Part shown: piece by piece, positions 36,829-45,563 of the stretch | Layout of the letters: every line of letters begins with the position of its first letter | How positions within the stretch are numbered: the first letter of the stretch is position 1 | NCBI GenBank assembly: GCA_031289585.1 | Contig: JAITPF010000032.1 | Span: 1 to 51,784, forward strand | DNA: 51,784 nt | Reading direction: 5' to 3' | Origin: Endomicrobium sp. | GTDB lineage: Bacteria; Elusimicrobiota; Endomicrobiia; Endomicrobiales; Endomicrobiaceae | The notes under the pieces: generated by a model | What the model saw: only the letters and a program-made list of their open reading frames with translations | Told to the model about the DNA's origin: nothing | Database searches by the model: none | Program-made: the position numbers and the translations under genes

Positions 36829-38817
36829 TCAGTAATTTGTAATAAGGACTTCAACTGTATTGTTACTTTTTGCGGTTGAATGGTAGTTTGAATTTTTATA
36901 GTTATAATTCAATCTGTTAACTTTAAAGTTTTCACTGTCCGCCCACTTCTGCATAATTTTATTAGTAGCCCCTTTATGCTCTAATACATTTGACAAGGCA
37001 AATCTGACATTTTTTTTATTTAGTTTTGACAACACCAAATAGAGTTCTATTTCATCTTTTTCATTCCAACCATTCAATTCATTATAACTCGCAAGTCCAA
37101 GTAAATAAGGCGGGTCTAAATACACAAAATCATTTTGCGCTATATCTAATCCCAATATTTCTCTAAAATCGCAACTTTTGAAGATTATTTTTTTCTCATT
37201 AGAAAGCTGATTAAATGCCGCGATATTTTTGCGAGAATTGCCATTATAATCGCGTTTACCAACGGGAAGATTAAAATCGCCGTTTGAATTAAACCTGATT
37301 TGATTGTTAAACGAATACAAGATAAGAGTTAGCAATAAATCAATTTTTGTTTTATCTTTATTAAATTCATCTCTCACTCTTAAAAAAGCTTCTTTATTAA
37401 ACTGACCGAGCCCGTCGGAACTATTAACTTTATAGAAACCATAGCCTTTAATATAACTCCGACTTAACCCAAACTTATCAATAATATCTATTATTCTCTG
37501 ATGCATATCTTCAAAATTAGTCTCTTGTATCAGTTTCAATAAACGGACAACATAAAGGTTTTTCTCTATACAAATAACCTTATTTGCATTAGCATTTATG
37601 CCGACATTAGCTCCGCCAGAAAAGACATCATAAAAAGTATCGATTTCTTTAGGAAACAGTTTTGTAATTTGAGGTAACAATTTATGTTTCCCACCTGTAT
37701 AGTTTAATGGTGATTTTATAAAACCTTTTTGAACAGGATTATGCTTTGACGACACAACTATTCCTTTTGTCCTGCTACCTGTATTAACTTTGCATAAGAA
37801 AATTCTTTCTTTTAAGTCATTTTTATTTGATTTACCTGTCGTAAATTGTTTGAAGTCTGTTTCAAATATCTTAACTTCACCTTTTCTTTTTAACGCAGAT
37901 AAAATTTCATGGTCGCTTATACGAGATTGAGAACGAATATTTCCCGAAGTTCCCATATCGTTATAAGAAAGCAAGATATATTTCGCATTTATATTATTTA
38001 TCAAATCGCAAAAAGCAACACCAGCCGTTTTCATATTGTATTGGCTTTTAAGATGAGAACGGCCTATTTTTCTTGCAGTTCCATAGACTTGTTCTTTTTT
38101 CCAAACAGCAACATTTTCAAGCAGGTGATAAGCATCGCAGTATTGGCGAGAATTATACGGCGGGTCTATATAGACGACATCGGCTTTAATTTTTTTCACT
38201 AATTCATTTGCATCGTCTTTGTAAATTTCAGAGCTGTATTTTGAATTTCTAATAGCAAGAGGTAAGAGAAATAATCTTCTATCTGGAATTTCTACCTTTC
38301 TATATGCATCATAATGCCCGACAGTATTGGCTATTTTATCAAAGGCATACATCAAAGAAGTTAATAGATAAGCTTTTTCACGATTTGAAATTATCTTTTT
38401 TTCAAATAATTTTTCTATATCATCTCTTATAATTCCTATTTTTTTTGCATTTTTAGCATCAAAATATGTATTGGAAAAATTTTCTGAAAAATAATTTTTA
38501 CTGTATTTGTTTATATCTAATTCATTATAAAATTTCAAATGGTCTTTTAATCGTTCTTCTCTTATCTCGTCTTTGCCAAAGAAAGCGTGATAGATATAAT
38601 TATTTGATTCTAATATATCATTTACTATCATCTTTGAATTATCGTAAAAATGGTTCGCTACTGTTCCTGTGCCAGCAAAAATATCTGCAAAAGATTCAAA
38701 TTTAATCTTTTCCTTTTGCAATATATTATCAATAAAACTTAACAATTTCGTTTTTGAACCTAAATAGCGCCTTTGACTTATAGAAATTGCATTATTTCCA
38801 AAATATGCATCGTTCAT
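36829..38817 (-). CDS. Two-domain adenine-N6 DNA methyltransferase (M.FokI-like)
   Basis: 662 aa, intact. Two complete class-alpha (D12-type) methyltransferase domains are fused. The first has FAGTGTV at 47-53 and DPPY at 218-221 (VYIDPPYNSRQY). The second has FSGGANVG at 400-407 and DPPY at 569-572 (VYLDPPYLLGLASY), starting with LNYTGGKHKLLPQI, which is the Dam-like entry motif. One domain per strand is the arrangement used for asymmetric type IIS sites, as in M.FokI. The partner nuclease next door is dead, so this is now an orphan methylase. The ATG at 38817 has no Shine-Dalgarno. Confidence 0.9.
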   Translation of the reverse strand: MNDAYFGNNAISISQRRYLGSKTKLLSFIDNILQKEKIKFESFADIFAGTGTVANHFYDNSKMIVNDILESNNYIYHAFFGKDEIREERLKDHLKFYNELDINKYSKNYFSENFSNTYFDAKNAKKIGIIRDDIEKLFEKKIISNREKAYLLTSLMYAFDKIANTVGHYDAYRKVEIPDRRLFLLPLAIRNSKYSSEIYKDDANELVKKIKADVVYIDPPYNSRQYCDAYHLLENVAVWKKEQVYGTARKIGRSHLKSQYNMKTAGVAFCDLINNINAKYILLSYNDMGTSGNIRSQSRISDHEILSALKRKGEVKIFETDFKQFTTGKSNKNDLKERIFLCKVNTGSRTKGIVVSSKHNPVQKGFIKSPLNYTGGKHKLLPQITKLFPKEIDTFYDVFSGGANVGINANANKVICIEKNLYVVRLLKLIQETNFEDMHQRIIDIIDKFGLSRSYIKGYGFYKVNSSDGLGQFNKEAFLRVRDEFNKDKTKIDLLLTLILYSFNNQIRFNSNGDFNLPVGKRDYNGNSRKNIAAFNQLSNEKKIIFKSCDFREILGLDIAQNDFVYLDPPYLLGLASYNELNGWNEKDEIELYLVLSKLNKKNVRFALSNVLEHKGATNKIMQKWADSENFKVNRLNYNYKNSNYHSTAKSNNTVEVLITNY

Positions 38818-38824
38818 AATGATA

Positions 38825-38873
38825 ATTGTATATTCTTCTCAATATGTTGTCAAATCTATGTACAATCTCATAA
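38825..38873 (-). promoter_or_regulatory. Methyltransferase promoter with conserved upstream element
   Basis: Minus strand: GAGATTGTACATAGAT then TTGACA (38848-38853), a 17-base spacer and TACAAT (38825-38830). The -10 ends seven bases before the ATG, so the mRNA is probably leaderless. The element also occurs upstream of the tRNA-Lys operon and the dCMP deaminase. Confidence 0.65.
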
Positions 38874-39062
38874 AAACGCTTTTTATTATATTCTTTGGCA
38901 ACACCTATTTTGCCTCATATAGATATCCCGTATCATTATTTTCTTTATCTGTTTATAGAAGTTGCTGTTGGACGCATACCACAATTTAACATATCTTGCT
39001 TACAAGATTTTGGAAAAGCTTCAAAACAGATAGTCCAAGAAATTGACAAATCTATGATATAA
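38874..39062 (+). other. Unassigned gene fragment
   Basis: About 62 codons without a start read as plausible protein: LATPILPHIDIPYHYFLYLF, IEVAVGRIPQFNISCLQDFG, then a helical end and TAA. No family recognised. It is probably the 3' end of a lost gene between the restriction locus and the ASCH gene. The remaining bases to 39156 belong to the shifted C-terminus of the ASCH gene. Confidence 0.25.
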
Positions 39063-39156
39063 CGATTATCAAGTTCAACCCAAAAGTGAAATTCCTAATT
39101 ATTATTTATATCAGCTGGTTTATTATATTCAGACCACTCGAAAATTTGTTTAAAAA

Positions 39157-39750
39157 TTATAATCTCTTTATATAAAAGGATGCCAGATTTAACTTCAAAA
39201 TTACAATTTGGAAATTTATTTTTAATATCGTAAAGAGCAAGATAGAGGCAATCATAGGAAAGGATGCCGAATAAAAATCCATTCTTATCATTGAAACTAT
39301 TGTTCTGAAATCTAAATCATTAAATATCTCGTTACTTATCATTATTTTTTTAAAGAAATAGTTTTTATCACAAAGTATTTCTACAAAGTAAACAAAAGAT
39401 TGATGTGGAAAAGATATCCCATAATCATCCATGTCTTTATGAGTTCTATATTTTACAACAGATTCTATCTCATAAGCATAGGCAATAGGTTTACCATTGA
39501 AATATTCATAAAATCTATCTTTGCTTATTCCTGCATTATGACGAGTCATTTTCCATAAAGTAATCGGAGGTTTCATCAAAACAGATTTGATTTTTAATCC
39601 TCCGACTATTTTCTTCACAGGATATGTACAGTAAATAATTATCGAATCCACATTATTTTTAGCAGGAATACAACAATATTCATATCTTTTTGTATTATCA
39701 AATATTTTCTCTACATATTCAGGTTTTATTGATAATAAAATCTTACACAT
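39157..39750 (-). CDS. ASCH/PUA-like domain protein, C-terminus probably frameshifted
   Basis: 197 codons. The N-terminal 125 residues look like an ASCH-domain RNA-binding protein: KILLSIKPEYVEKIFDNTKR at the start, IIIYCTYPVKKIVGG, then a conserved PHQSFVYF. From about residue 160 the frame becomes hydrophobic and repetitive. Another frame in the same region (NDKNGFLFGILSYDCLYLAL, then KNKFPNCNFEVKSGILLYKE, ending near 39095) reads better, so a frameshift around 39290 is likely. ASCH proteins are often paired with GNAT or toxin-like genes; a GNAT-like remnant lies upstream at 41044-41702. Confidence 0.6.
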   Translation of the reverse strand: MCKILLSIKPEYVEKIFDNTKRYEYCCIPAKNNVDSIIIYCTYPVKKIVGGLKIKSVLMKPPITLWKMTRHNAGISKDRFYEYFNGKPIAYAYEIESVVKYRTHKDMDDYGISFPHQSFVYFVEILCDKNYFFKKIMISNEIFNDLDFRTIVSMIRMDFYSASFPMIASILLFTILKINFQIVILKLNLASFYIKRL

Positions 39751-39774
39751 ATTTACAATCCCCTCCTCAGCATA

Positions 39775-39855
39775 TAGTATTTTTTAACACCGTCGTAAAA
39801 TTTGGGAACTAGAATGTTTTTCTATAAATATTCTATAACTCATAAAATTATTTCA
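39775..39855 (+). repeat. Shared leader repeat, copy 2 (before secreted cassette)
   Basis: Nearly identical to 14799-14875 over about 75 bases, including the inverted repeat (arms 9 of 11 here). Similarity continues, with gaps, through the promoter at 39866-39894. Confidence 0.85.
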
Positions 39856-39865
39856 TGAACTTAGC

Positions 39866-39894
39866 TTGACAACGTTAGTAAAAAGTATTATCCT
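39866..39894 (+). promoter_or_regulatory. Promoter of the secreted cassette
   Basis: Perfect TTGACA (39866-39871), a 17-base spacer and TATCCT (39889-39894). It is about 60 bases before the first ATG, which has AGGAGAGG in front. Confidence 0.6.
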
Positions 39895-39955
39895 TACGTT
39901 CAAAACAGTATTCGTATAGACTTGTGGTTGGGTATAGAAAAGGAGAGGTAAATAA

Positions 39956-40591
39956 ATGTTTAAAATCCTTACGAATAAAACGTGCAATTTGTTCTTTGCT
40001 TTCTTCTTCTTTTTTTTAGCTTTGACGATGTATGTCTATGGCAGTCCTCAGGGGTATGCTCTGAAGGAGTCTGAGAAAACAGAAATTACTAAGACTGCTT
40101 TTGAAGTGTTTCTATCCAAATGCGAAGACCGCAACGCAGATATGAAAGATGTACGTAAAGCTTACAAAGCATACAAAAAAGCTCTTAAAATTTCTGATAA
40201 AGCTTATATCGTATGTGAAGAAAGTTTTTTTAACTCTTTTAAAGAAGATTACTATGAAGATATTTCTAAAGAGCAACAAAAAGAAGTAGAAGCTGGATAT
40301 AGAGCTTTTATAAGAGGTATAAAAGTAAGAAATAGAACATCTGAAGTTGTGGCTGATGCTTTATATAAACTTGCTAACGCTGACAGGAACTATTACAAAG
40401 TCAAAAAAGCTGATGCGGATTATAGAATTGATAAAGCTAAGAAACGTGTTGACGAAATAAGCAAAACTTTAGACGATATAAGAGCGGACACTAACGTTGT
40501 TTTTGATCTTTATATTGCTAAAGCGAAAGCTATTGGTAAAGGGGATAATATTTTTACAAGAGTAGAAAAACATCAGGAGGCAAACAAATGA
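39956..40591 (+). CDS. Secreted all-helical protein of unknown function
   Basis: 211 aa. An N-terminal signal peptide (NLFFAFFFFFLALTMYVYG, cleavage probably near GYA at 33-35) is followed by a charged, almost purely helical mature protein. It has Lys/Ala/Asp-rich amphipathic stretches, for example VRKAYKAYKKALKISDKAY and KADADYRIDKAKKRVDEISK. Cysteines in the mature part are Cys56 and Cys87 only. No family is recognised; a coiled-coil periplasmic or exported protein is the best description. It has a strong Shine-Dalgarno and its own promoter, and it overlaps the next gene by four bases (ATGA). Confidence 0.7.
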   Translation: MFKILTNKTCNLFFAFFFFFLALTMYVYGSPQGYALKESEKTEITKTAFEVFLSKCEDRNADMKDVRKAYKAYKKALKISDKAYIVCEESFFNSFKEDYYEDISKEQQKEVEAGYRAFIRGIKVRNRTSEVVADALYKLANADRNYYKVKKADADYRIDKAKKRVDEISKTLDDIRADTNVVFDLYIAKAKAIGKGDNIFTRVEKHQEANK

Positions 40592-40926
40592 GGAAATTAG
40601 TATTGTCGCTTTGTGCATGTTGTTCGTTTGCTAATCTTGCTAGTTCAGCCGACCTTTGGGCTTACAATGGTTGTCATATGGCAGAAGCTAGATGCAGTAA
40701 TGCAGAGAGAGAATGTTCAAGTGCTCAGGGACGGGCAAGCGGCAAGAGAATAGATAACTTTAGAGGTGGTTCCGTGGAATCTTACTACATCAGAGAGGCT
40801 AATATGGCTCAACAAGAAGCAGAAAGAGTTTGTGCCAACGCTATTAGTATATGTAGTGAGAAGAGTAAAATATGTGCGGAAGAGAGAAGACAAGAGGCAG
40901 AAAGACAAAGAAGAAACAATATGTAA
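40588..40926 (+). CDS. Secreted small protein with two heptad cysteine ladders
   Basis: 112 aa. The signal peptide (1-21, RKLVLSLCACCSFANLASSA) is followed by a mature part with Cys29, Cys36, Cys43 and Cys82, Cys89, Cys96. Each triplet is spaced exactly seven residues, in sequences that look helical (GCHMAEARCSNAERECSSAQ and VCANAISICSEKSKICAEER). A Gly/Asn-rich segment (about 48-62) could be the turn. An antiparallel helical hairpin with three inter-helix disulfides is the natural model. It ends in a very basic tail. A GGAGG site lies before the ATG. No known family recognised. Confidence 0.75.
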   Translation: MRKLVLSLCACCSFANLASSADLWAYNGCHMAEARCSNAERECSSAQGRASGKRIDNFRGGSVESYYIREANMAQQEAERVCANAISICSEKSKICAEERRQEAERQRRNNM

Positions 40927-41043
40927 AGTTGTTTTTGGAAATTTTTCGACAGAAAAGCTTGAAGATTATGTAGTTAATATGGGCTATGCGTTATGATAAG
41001 TACAAAGTTAATTCGAAAATAAATTTTACAACAACAAGACTTC

Positions 41044-41702
41044 TCAAATTCTTTGCAAATTTATTAAGGTCTTCTGTTGAAAATACTGTTCTGTTCTGAG
41101 ACAATGTTTCATAAATTCTTCTTTTGATTTAAAACCAGAAATAGCCTCTACAATAACACACAATGTTGTTATAACAGAAGAATATTTTTTATTGCCTTCT
41201 TCTCCTATACGATAAAACAGAACAACATCGCCTTTATTTATATTTCGTTCATAAGACCAAGAAATATAGATTTTCTGTAACGCATATTTATGAGCTTTTC
41301 TCTCCAAAAAATTTACTTTATCTTCTGTATTAAGTTTTGAATCTGGTAATAAATGAGTATGGTATTTTGGACGAATCGGTAATATAAATTTTTGTTTATT
41401 GTAAAGTATGTTAGGAAAATTCTCTTTAACTGACAAGGAATTATCATATTTTCCTAATTTCTTAATAAAGACGGTTTCTTGCTCATTTTGCGTTATTTTT
41501 TTACCACCTCTAAAAAATCCCACTGAATATATAAATCAGACAAACGTTGTAAATCTTTTCTATTTTCAAACATTGTTACATAAATCCCATCGACCCTGTT
41601 TTGAATTGCATTATCAAAAATAATTTTAATGAATCTTTCACCTAATCTAAATCCTGTCGACAGGGTTTTAAATGTTCCGATATTGCTATCATCATATATC
41701 AT
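41044..41702 (-). pseudogene. GNAT-like acetyltransferase / PUA-like protein remnant
   Basis: Two overlapping frames. The upstream one (41702-41493) reads STGFRLGERFIKIIFDNAIQ, DGIYVTMFENRKDLQRLSDL, the end of an acetyltransferase-like domain. The other (41523-41044) reads KKITQNEQETVFIKKLGKYD, LPIRPKYHTHLLPDSKLNTE, KIYISWSYERNINKGDVVLF and YRIGEEG, an EVE/ASCH-like RNA-binding pattern. The frameshift is near 41510, and the N-terminal part of the acetyltransferase is missing. Family members of this build are about 340 aa. Likely a former partner of the ASCH gene at 39157. Confidence 0.6.
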
Positions 41703-41771
41703 TTTAGTATGAACAAACTCTAGTCTTTAATTCACTACTTTTTCTTTATAAACAAAAAATACTTGCCAATA

Positions 41772-42857
41772 TCAGTTTCTTTTATTTTCACCATGGATAT
41801 ATTGCAAATACTTAAAATATTCAGCAACTCTGTCTTCAGCATTTTTACGCAAATTGTAATAGTATAAAGGAATATCATTTTCGTGAAAGACACCAAGCGG
41901 GAAATATGCCCTTGATGCAGGTTGAGAACTCCATTTCTCACGGTCAACAGTGGAACAAATTATAGTTCCTCTCGCAAAGTTAATTTTTGCATCGGCAACA
42001 TGTTTTGACTTTCTTAACTTCCAATTTTTATCAACGTATATGGAACCAAGATTATTATTTTTTGAAACATATTCATCTGTTATTTTCCAAGAAATAGGAT
42101 TAATTGTTACTGTATCAGGATTAGACATAGGATTTTTTCCATCAATAACAGGCGCTTCCGTATTATAAGAAATCACAACTCCTATATCCGTAGCACCTTG
42201 AGCAGGTTTAAGATGGGGATTTTGTAAATACCATGTTTTTGTAAGAGGAATACCTATAGCATAAGCTGCAATCATTCTTTTATAAACTTCTGGATTTGCT
42301 TTCATATAATCAGACAAAATTTCTGCTATCATAATTGAACCTTGTGAATGACCTGCTAAAATAAAAGGTTTATTATTATTAAAATTCTTGATATAATAAT
42401 CAAAAGCAGCAAGAATATCTGTCTTTGGAATACCTTGATAATATAAATATGCTTTTTGTGGCGAGCCTATCTGGACAGCAAAAAAAGCATCTAGTTGTCT
42501 GTAGTATGGAGCAAAAATATTACCTGCCGTATTAAAAGCTGATGCACGAAATTTTAAATAATATTTAGCCCAGTGCCTCATTTCTTGGTTATCAATTTCT
42601 GCTATTGGATATTGTCCATTTGCCCGCCAAGCCGTAGGATAAATAAAAAATATATCAACATTTCTTATTAAATCTTTTTTCCCAGGTAATGCAAGCCAAT
42701 TATTTGGATTATTATAATCCGAAGGTTGTATTTCATCACCACTAGAAGGAACTACAAACTGCGTAGAGTTTGAATAAGCGACTGCTTGCAAATTAAAAAT
42801 AAAAGTAACCAGACTAAAAAAAATAAAGAAAATTATAATACTTTTTTTGATAAGCAT
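41772..42857 (-). CDS. Secreted DUF3089 alpha/beta hydrolase
   Basis: 361 aa with an N-terminal signal peptide (KSIIIFFIFFSLVTFIFNLQ, cleaved near AVA-YS). The nucleophile elbow GHSQGS has Ser171, in PFILAGHSQGSIMIAEIL. VDIFFIYPTAWRANG at the start of the domain and PLGVFHENDIPLYYYNLRKN near the end are typical of DUF3089. It is likely a periplasmic or exported lipase/esterase of unknown substrate. The ribosome-binding site GGAGG is at 42864. It follows radA after 15 bases, in the same direction. Confidence 0.85.
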   Translation of the reverse strand: MLIKKSIIIFFIFFSLVTFIFNLQAVAYSNSTQFVVPSSGDEIQPSDYNNPNNWLALPGKKDLIRNVDIFFIYPTAWRANGQYPIAEIDNQEMRHWAKYYLKFRASAFNTAGNIFAPYYRQLDAFFAVQIGSPQKAYLYYQGIPKTDILAAFDYYIKNFNNNKPFILAGHSQGSIMIAEILSDYMKANPEVYKRMIAAYAIGIPLTKTWYLQNPHLKPAQGATDIGVVISYNTEAPVIDGKNPMSNPDTVTINPISWKITDEYVSKNNNLGSIYVDKNWKLRKSKHVADAKINFARGTIICSTVDREKWSSQPASRAYFPLGVFHENDIPLYYYNLRKNAEDRVAEYFKYLQYIHGENKRN

Positions 42858-42872
42858 TTGTTCCTCCAGACT

Positions 42873-44240
42873 CTAATTTCTCAAAAATTTTATTGCTGCC
42901 TCGAGTGTTCCTGCTCCGATCACGTTGATTTTACCTTTATACGATAAATTTTTTAAATTACCATTTGGTATTATTGCTTTTTTAAAGCCAAGCTTTTCTG
43001 CTTCAAAAAGCCTTTCAGCAACAAGCGCTATAGAACGTATTTCACCGGCAAGCCCTACTTCACCAAAAACTATTACATCTTTAGGACATATAAATCCTGA
43101 ATTTGCAGATACTATAGCGCAAGCAACAGCTAAGTCTGCAGAAGTTTCTTTAATTTTTACACCACCTGCGATATTAACAAAAACATCCTGCATTTCAAGA
43201 GGTAAATCTAATCTCTTTTCTAAAACCGCTATAATAATTGTAATGCGGTTTGCATCATAACCTGAAACCATTCTACGAGGTATACCAAAAGCAGTTCTTG
43301 CAGTTAAAGCCTGTACTTCCAAAAGAAGAGGTCTTGTTCCCTCCATTGCTACAGTTACGATATTTCCTGCAGCATTTATAGTGCGCTCTCCCAAAAAAAT
43401 AAGCGATGGATTTGAAACTTCAGAAAGTCCACAAGATTTCATTTCAAAAATTCCAATTTCACTTGTAGGTCCAAATCTATTTTTATAAGCTCTTAAAATC
43501 CTATAAGTATGTTGACGTTCATTCTCAAAATACAGTACTGTATCAACAATATGTTCTAAAACTCTAGGACCAGCTAAATCTCCTTCTTTTGTAACATGCC
43601 CTAAAAGAAACACTGTAATATTTTTCGATTTAGCAATTCTTAAAAGTTCTGCCGCAGTTTCCCTCACCTGTCCCACTGTACCAGGCGCACTTGAAAGTTC
43701 AGGATGATAAGTCGTTTGAATTGAATCTACAACTATAAATTTAGGTTCTATTTTATTTATAGCATCTATAATATTTTGAAGATTTGTTTCAGAAGCTAAA
43801 AAGATATTATCTTTTCTTACTTTAAGACGTTCAGCACGTGATTTGATTTGAAAAAGAGATTCTTCACCTGATATGTAAAGAACAGTGCCTTTATCGCTTA
43901 AAGCATCCGATACATGTAACATAAGTGTAGATTTACCGATTCCAGGTGCTCCACCTAAAAGTATTAAAGAACCAGGGACTACCCCGCCACCTAACATATT
44001 GTCAAATTCTTTTATTGAGGTTTGGTATCTTAAAAATTCCTTAACTGAAATGTCTTGTAATTTTAAAACTTTGGATGAAAATCCTGTAAGCTGTCTTGTA
44101 GGAAAACTTGTTTTGATTGGTGTTGAAAATTTTTCTTCTGCAAAGCTATTCCATACTCCACAAGATGGACACTTACCCAACCATTGGACAGACTCATAAC
44201 CACACTGTTGACATAAAAACTTTGTTTTTTGTTTTTTCAT
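42873..44240 (-). CDS. radA: DNA repair protein RadA/Sms
   Basis: 455 aa. The N-terminal zinc finger has Cys10, Cys13, Cys24 and Cys27 (FLCQQCGYESVQWLGKCPSC). The RecA-like ATPase follows, with Walker A GGAPGIGKST near 95 and the RadA-specific KNRFG motif near 256, then a C-terminal Lon-protease-like domain without the catalytic serine. It promotes branch migration during recombination. It begins four bases after mlaD, in the same direction. Confidence 0.95.
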   Translation of the reverse strand: MKKQKTKFLCQQCGYESVQWLGKCPSCGVWNSFAEEKFSTPIKTSFPTRQLTGFSSKVLKLQDISVKEFLRYQTSIKEFDNMLGGGVVPGSLILLGGAPGIGKSTLMLHVSDALSDKGTVLYISGEESLFQIKSRAERLKVRKDNIFLASETNLQNIIDAINKIEPKFIVVDSIQTTYHPELSSAPGTVGQVRETAAELLRIAKSKNITVFLLGHVTKEGDLAGPRVLEHIVDTVLYFENERQHTYRILRAYKNRFGPTSEIGIFEMKSCGLSEVSNPSLIFLGERTINAAGNIVTVAMEGTRPLLLEVQALTARTAFGIPRRMVSGYDANRITIIIAVLEKRLDLPLEMQDVFVNIAGGVKIKETSADLAVACAIVSANSGFICPKDVIVFGEVGLAGEIRSIALVAERLFEAEKLGFKKAIIPNGNLKNLSYKGKINVIGAGTLEAAIKFLRN

Positions 44241-44243
44241 TTA

Positions 44244-45563
44244 TTATTTTGATGCAACTGCAGCTATACTTATGATTCCTAGAAGTGCTGTCAAATCTTT
44301 ATCATCAATCTCAATCTTTAAATAAGGCATAACTGTGGTTTTATATGAAATATCTTCAACTGCAACTCCAGTATAAAGCCATTTTGTTATTCCAACTCTT
44401 ATACCAGCATCAATCTGTGGACCGTATTTACTTCTATTAAAATCATACATATTTAAATAAAATTTTAATTTTCTATAAGGAGTATATATAGGCTCGAAAA
44501 AAGAATATCCAAAACCTATCCCTGCTTTACTTTTAATTACACCACCATAAATTTCAGATTTTTTTGACCTGAATCCTAACAATGCATCCAAAGTATTTAT
44601 GTTTTTCTTTTCTTCATCATCTGTTACATAATGACTGTCAGCAACATTTGAAATTCCAACATAATAAAATTTATGATTGCTCGGCATTATACTTATACCA
44701 ATATCACTTCTATACTTTTCATCTTTAAGGCTATACCTTCCGGTATAATTCCAGCTTAATTGCAATTTGTTTGCTTTCCCAATTGTTTCGTTAAGACTAT
44801 CAACAGTTGCTTTTGTTGATAATACTGTTTCTTTTAAGTCTTTACTCATCTGTTCATCGTTTATAAGAGTTGCAATAGGACCGGATCCATCATATATACG
44901 TGCTATCAACAAATTCATTTTCTCAGAAATTTCCTTGATAGACTTTATGATATCTCTTAAATCCTGCTTATTCTGTGATGAAATGTTTACAAGATCAGTT
45001 GAAAACTTATTAAAATTTTTTATTATAGATGAGATCTCTTCATTACTTGCTTCGAGATTATCTAAAAATCCTTTAAGAGAATAGATTGCATCGGCAAGAT
45101 TTTCCATCATATTGCCATCTCTTTCATTGTCTAAAGCTGTATTGATTTTAGTAGTAATATTAGTCAATGTATCTTCAAGGGATGGACTTTGTCTTGATGA
45201 TATATAATCGCCTCTCTTTAATATTGGGAAACTCGCATCGCCAGGAATAATCTCAATATACTTTGTTCCAATAATTCCCATAGATACAATACGTGCAGAA
45301 GCATTTTGATATAAAATAATTTTCTTACTTATTGAAAGTTTTAAATTTGCTTTTGACTCATCTAAAGAAACTCCATTTAAAACACCTACATCAACTCCTG
45401 CTATTTTCACTTTTGCTTTACGTGTAAGTCCTGAAATATTGTCAAATTTTGTGTAAACATTATAAGTTCTTGCCAATGTAAATGATCCTGTTGCAATAAT
45501 TGAAATAATCACTGCAACCAGCCCTATTGCTGTAAAAATTCCAAGTTTAAGCTGATTACTCAT
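44244..45563 (-). CDS. mlaD: MCE-domain lipid transport protein (MlaD-like)
   Basis: 439 aa. One N-terminal transmembrane helix (about 7-27) precedes the MCE domain (YNVYTKFDNISGLTRKAKVK, IAGVDVGVL, KYIEIIPGD). A helical coiled-coil region (about 150-280) follows, then a long beta-rich C-terminal half (about 285-439, SWNYTGRYSL, YYVGISNVADSHYV) that looks like an outer-membrane barrel or porin-like domain. Simple E. coli MlaD is only 183 aa, so this resembles the longer MCE proteins. It overlaps mlaF by four bases. Confidence 0.85.
   Translation of the reverse strand: MSNQLKLGIFTAIGLVAVIISIIATGSFTLARTYNVYTKFDNISGLTRKAKVKIAGVDVGVLNGVSLDESKANLKLSISKKIILYQNASARIVSMGIIGTKYIEIIPGDASFPILKRGDYISSRQSPSLEDTLTNITTKINTALDNERDGNMMENLADAIYSLKGFLDNLEASNEEISSIIKNFNKFSTDLVNISSQNKQDLRDIIKSIKEISEKMNLLIARIYDGSGPIATLINDEQMSKDLKETVLSTKATVDSLNETIGKANKLQLSWNYTGRYSLKDEKYRSDIGISIMPSNHKFYYVGISNVADSHYVTDDEEKKNINTLDALLGFRSKKSEIYGGVIKSKAGIGFGYSFFEPIYTPYRKLKFYLNMYDFNRSKYGPQIDAGIRVGITKWLYTGVAVEDISYKTTVMPYLKIEIDDKDLTALLGIISIAAVASK

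Noticed and set aside
34870-38880. Restriction locus as a transposon bounded by the repeated GAGAT-TACATA element
   Set aside because: The two flanking copies are direct, not inverted, and each fits a promoter for the adjacent gene, so a regulatory role is more likely.
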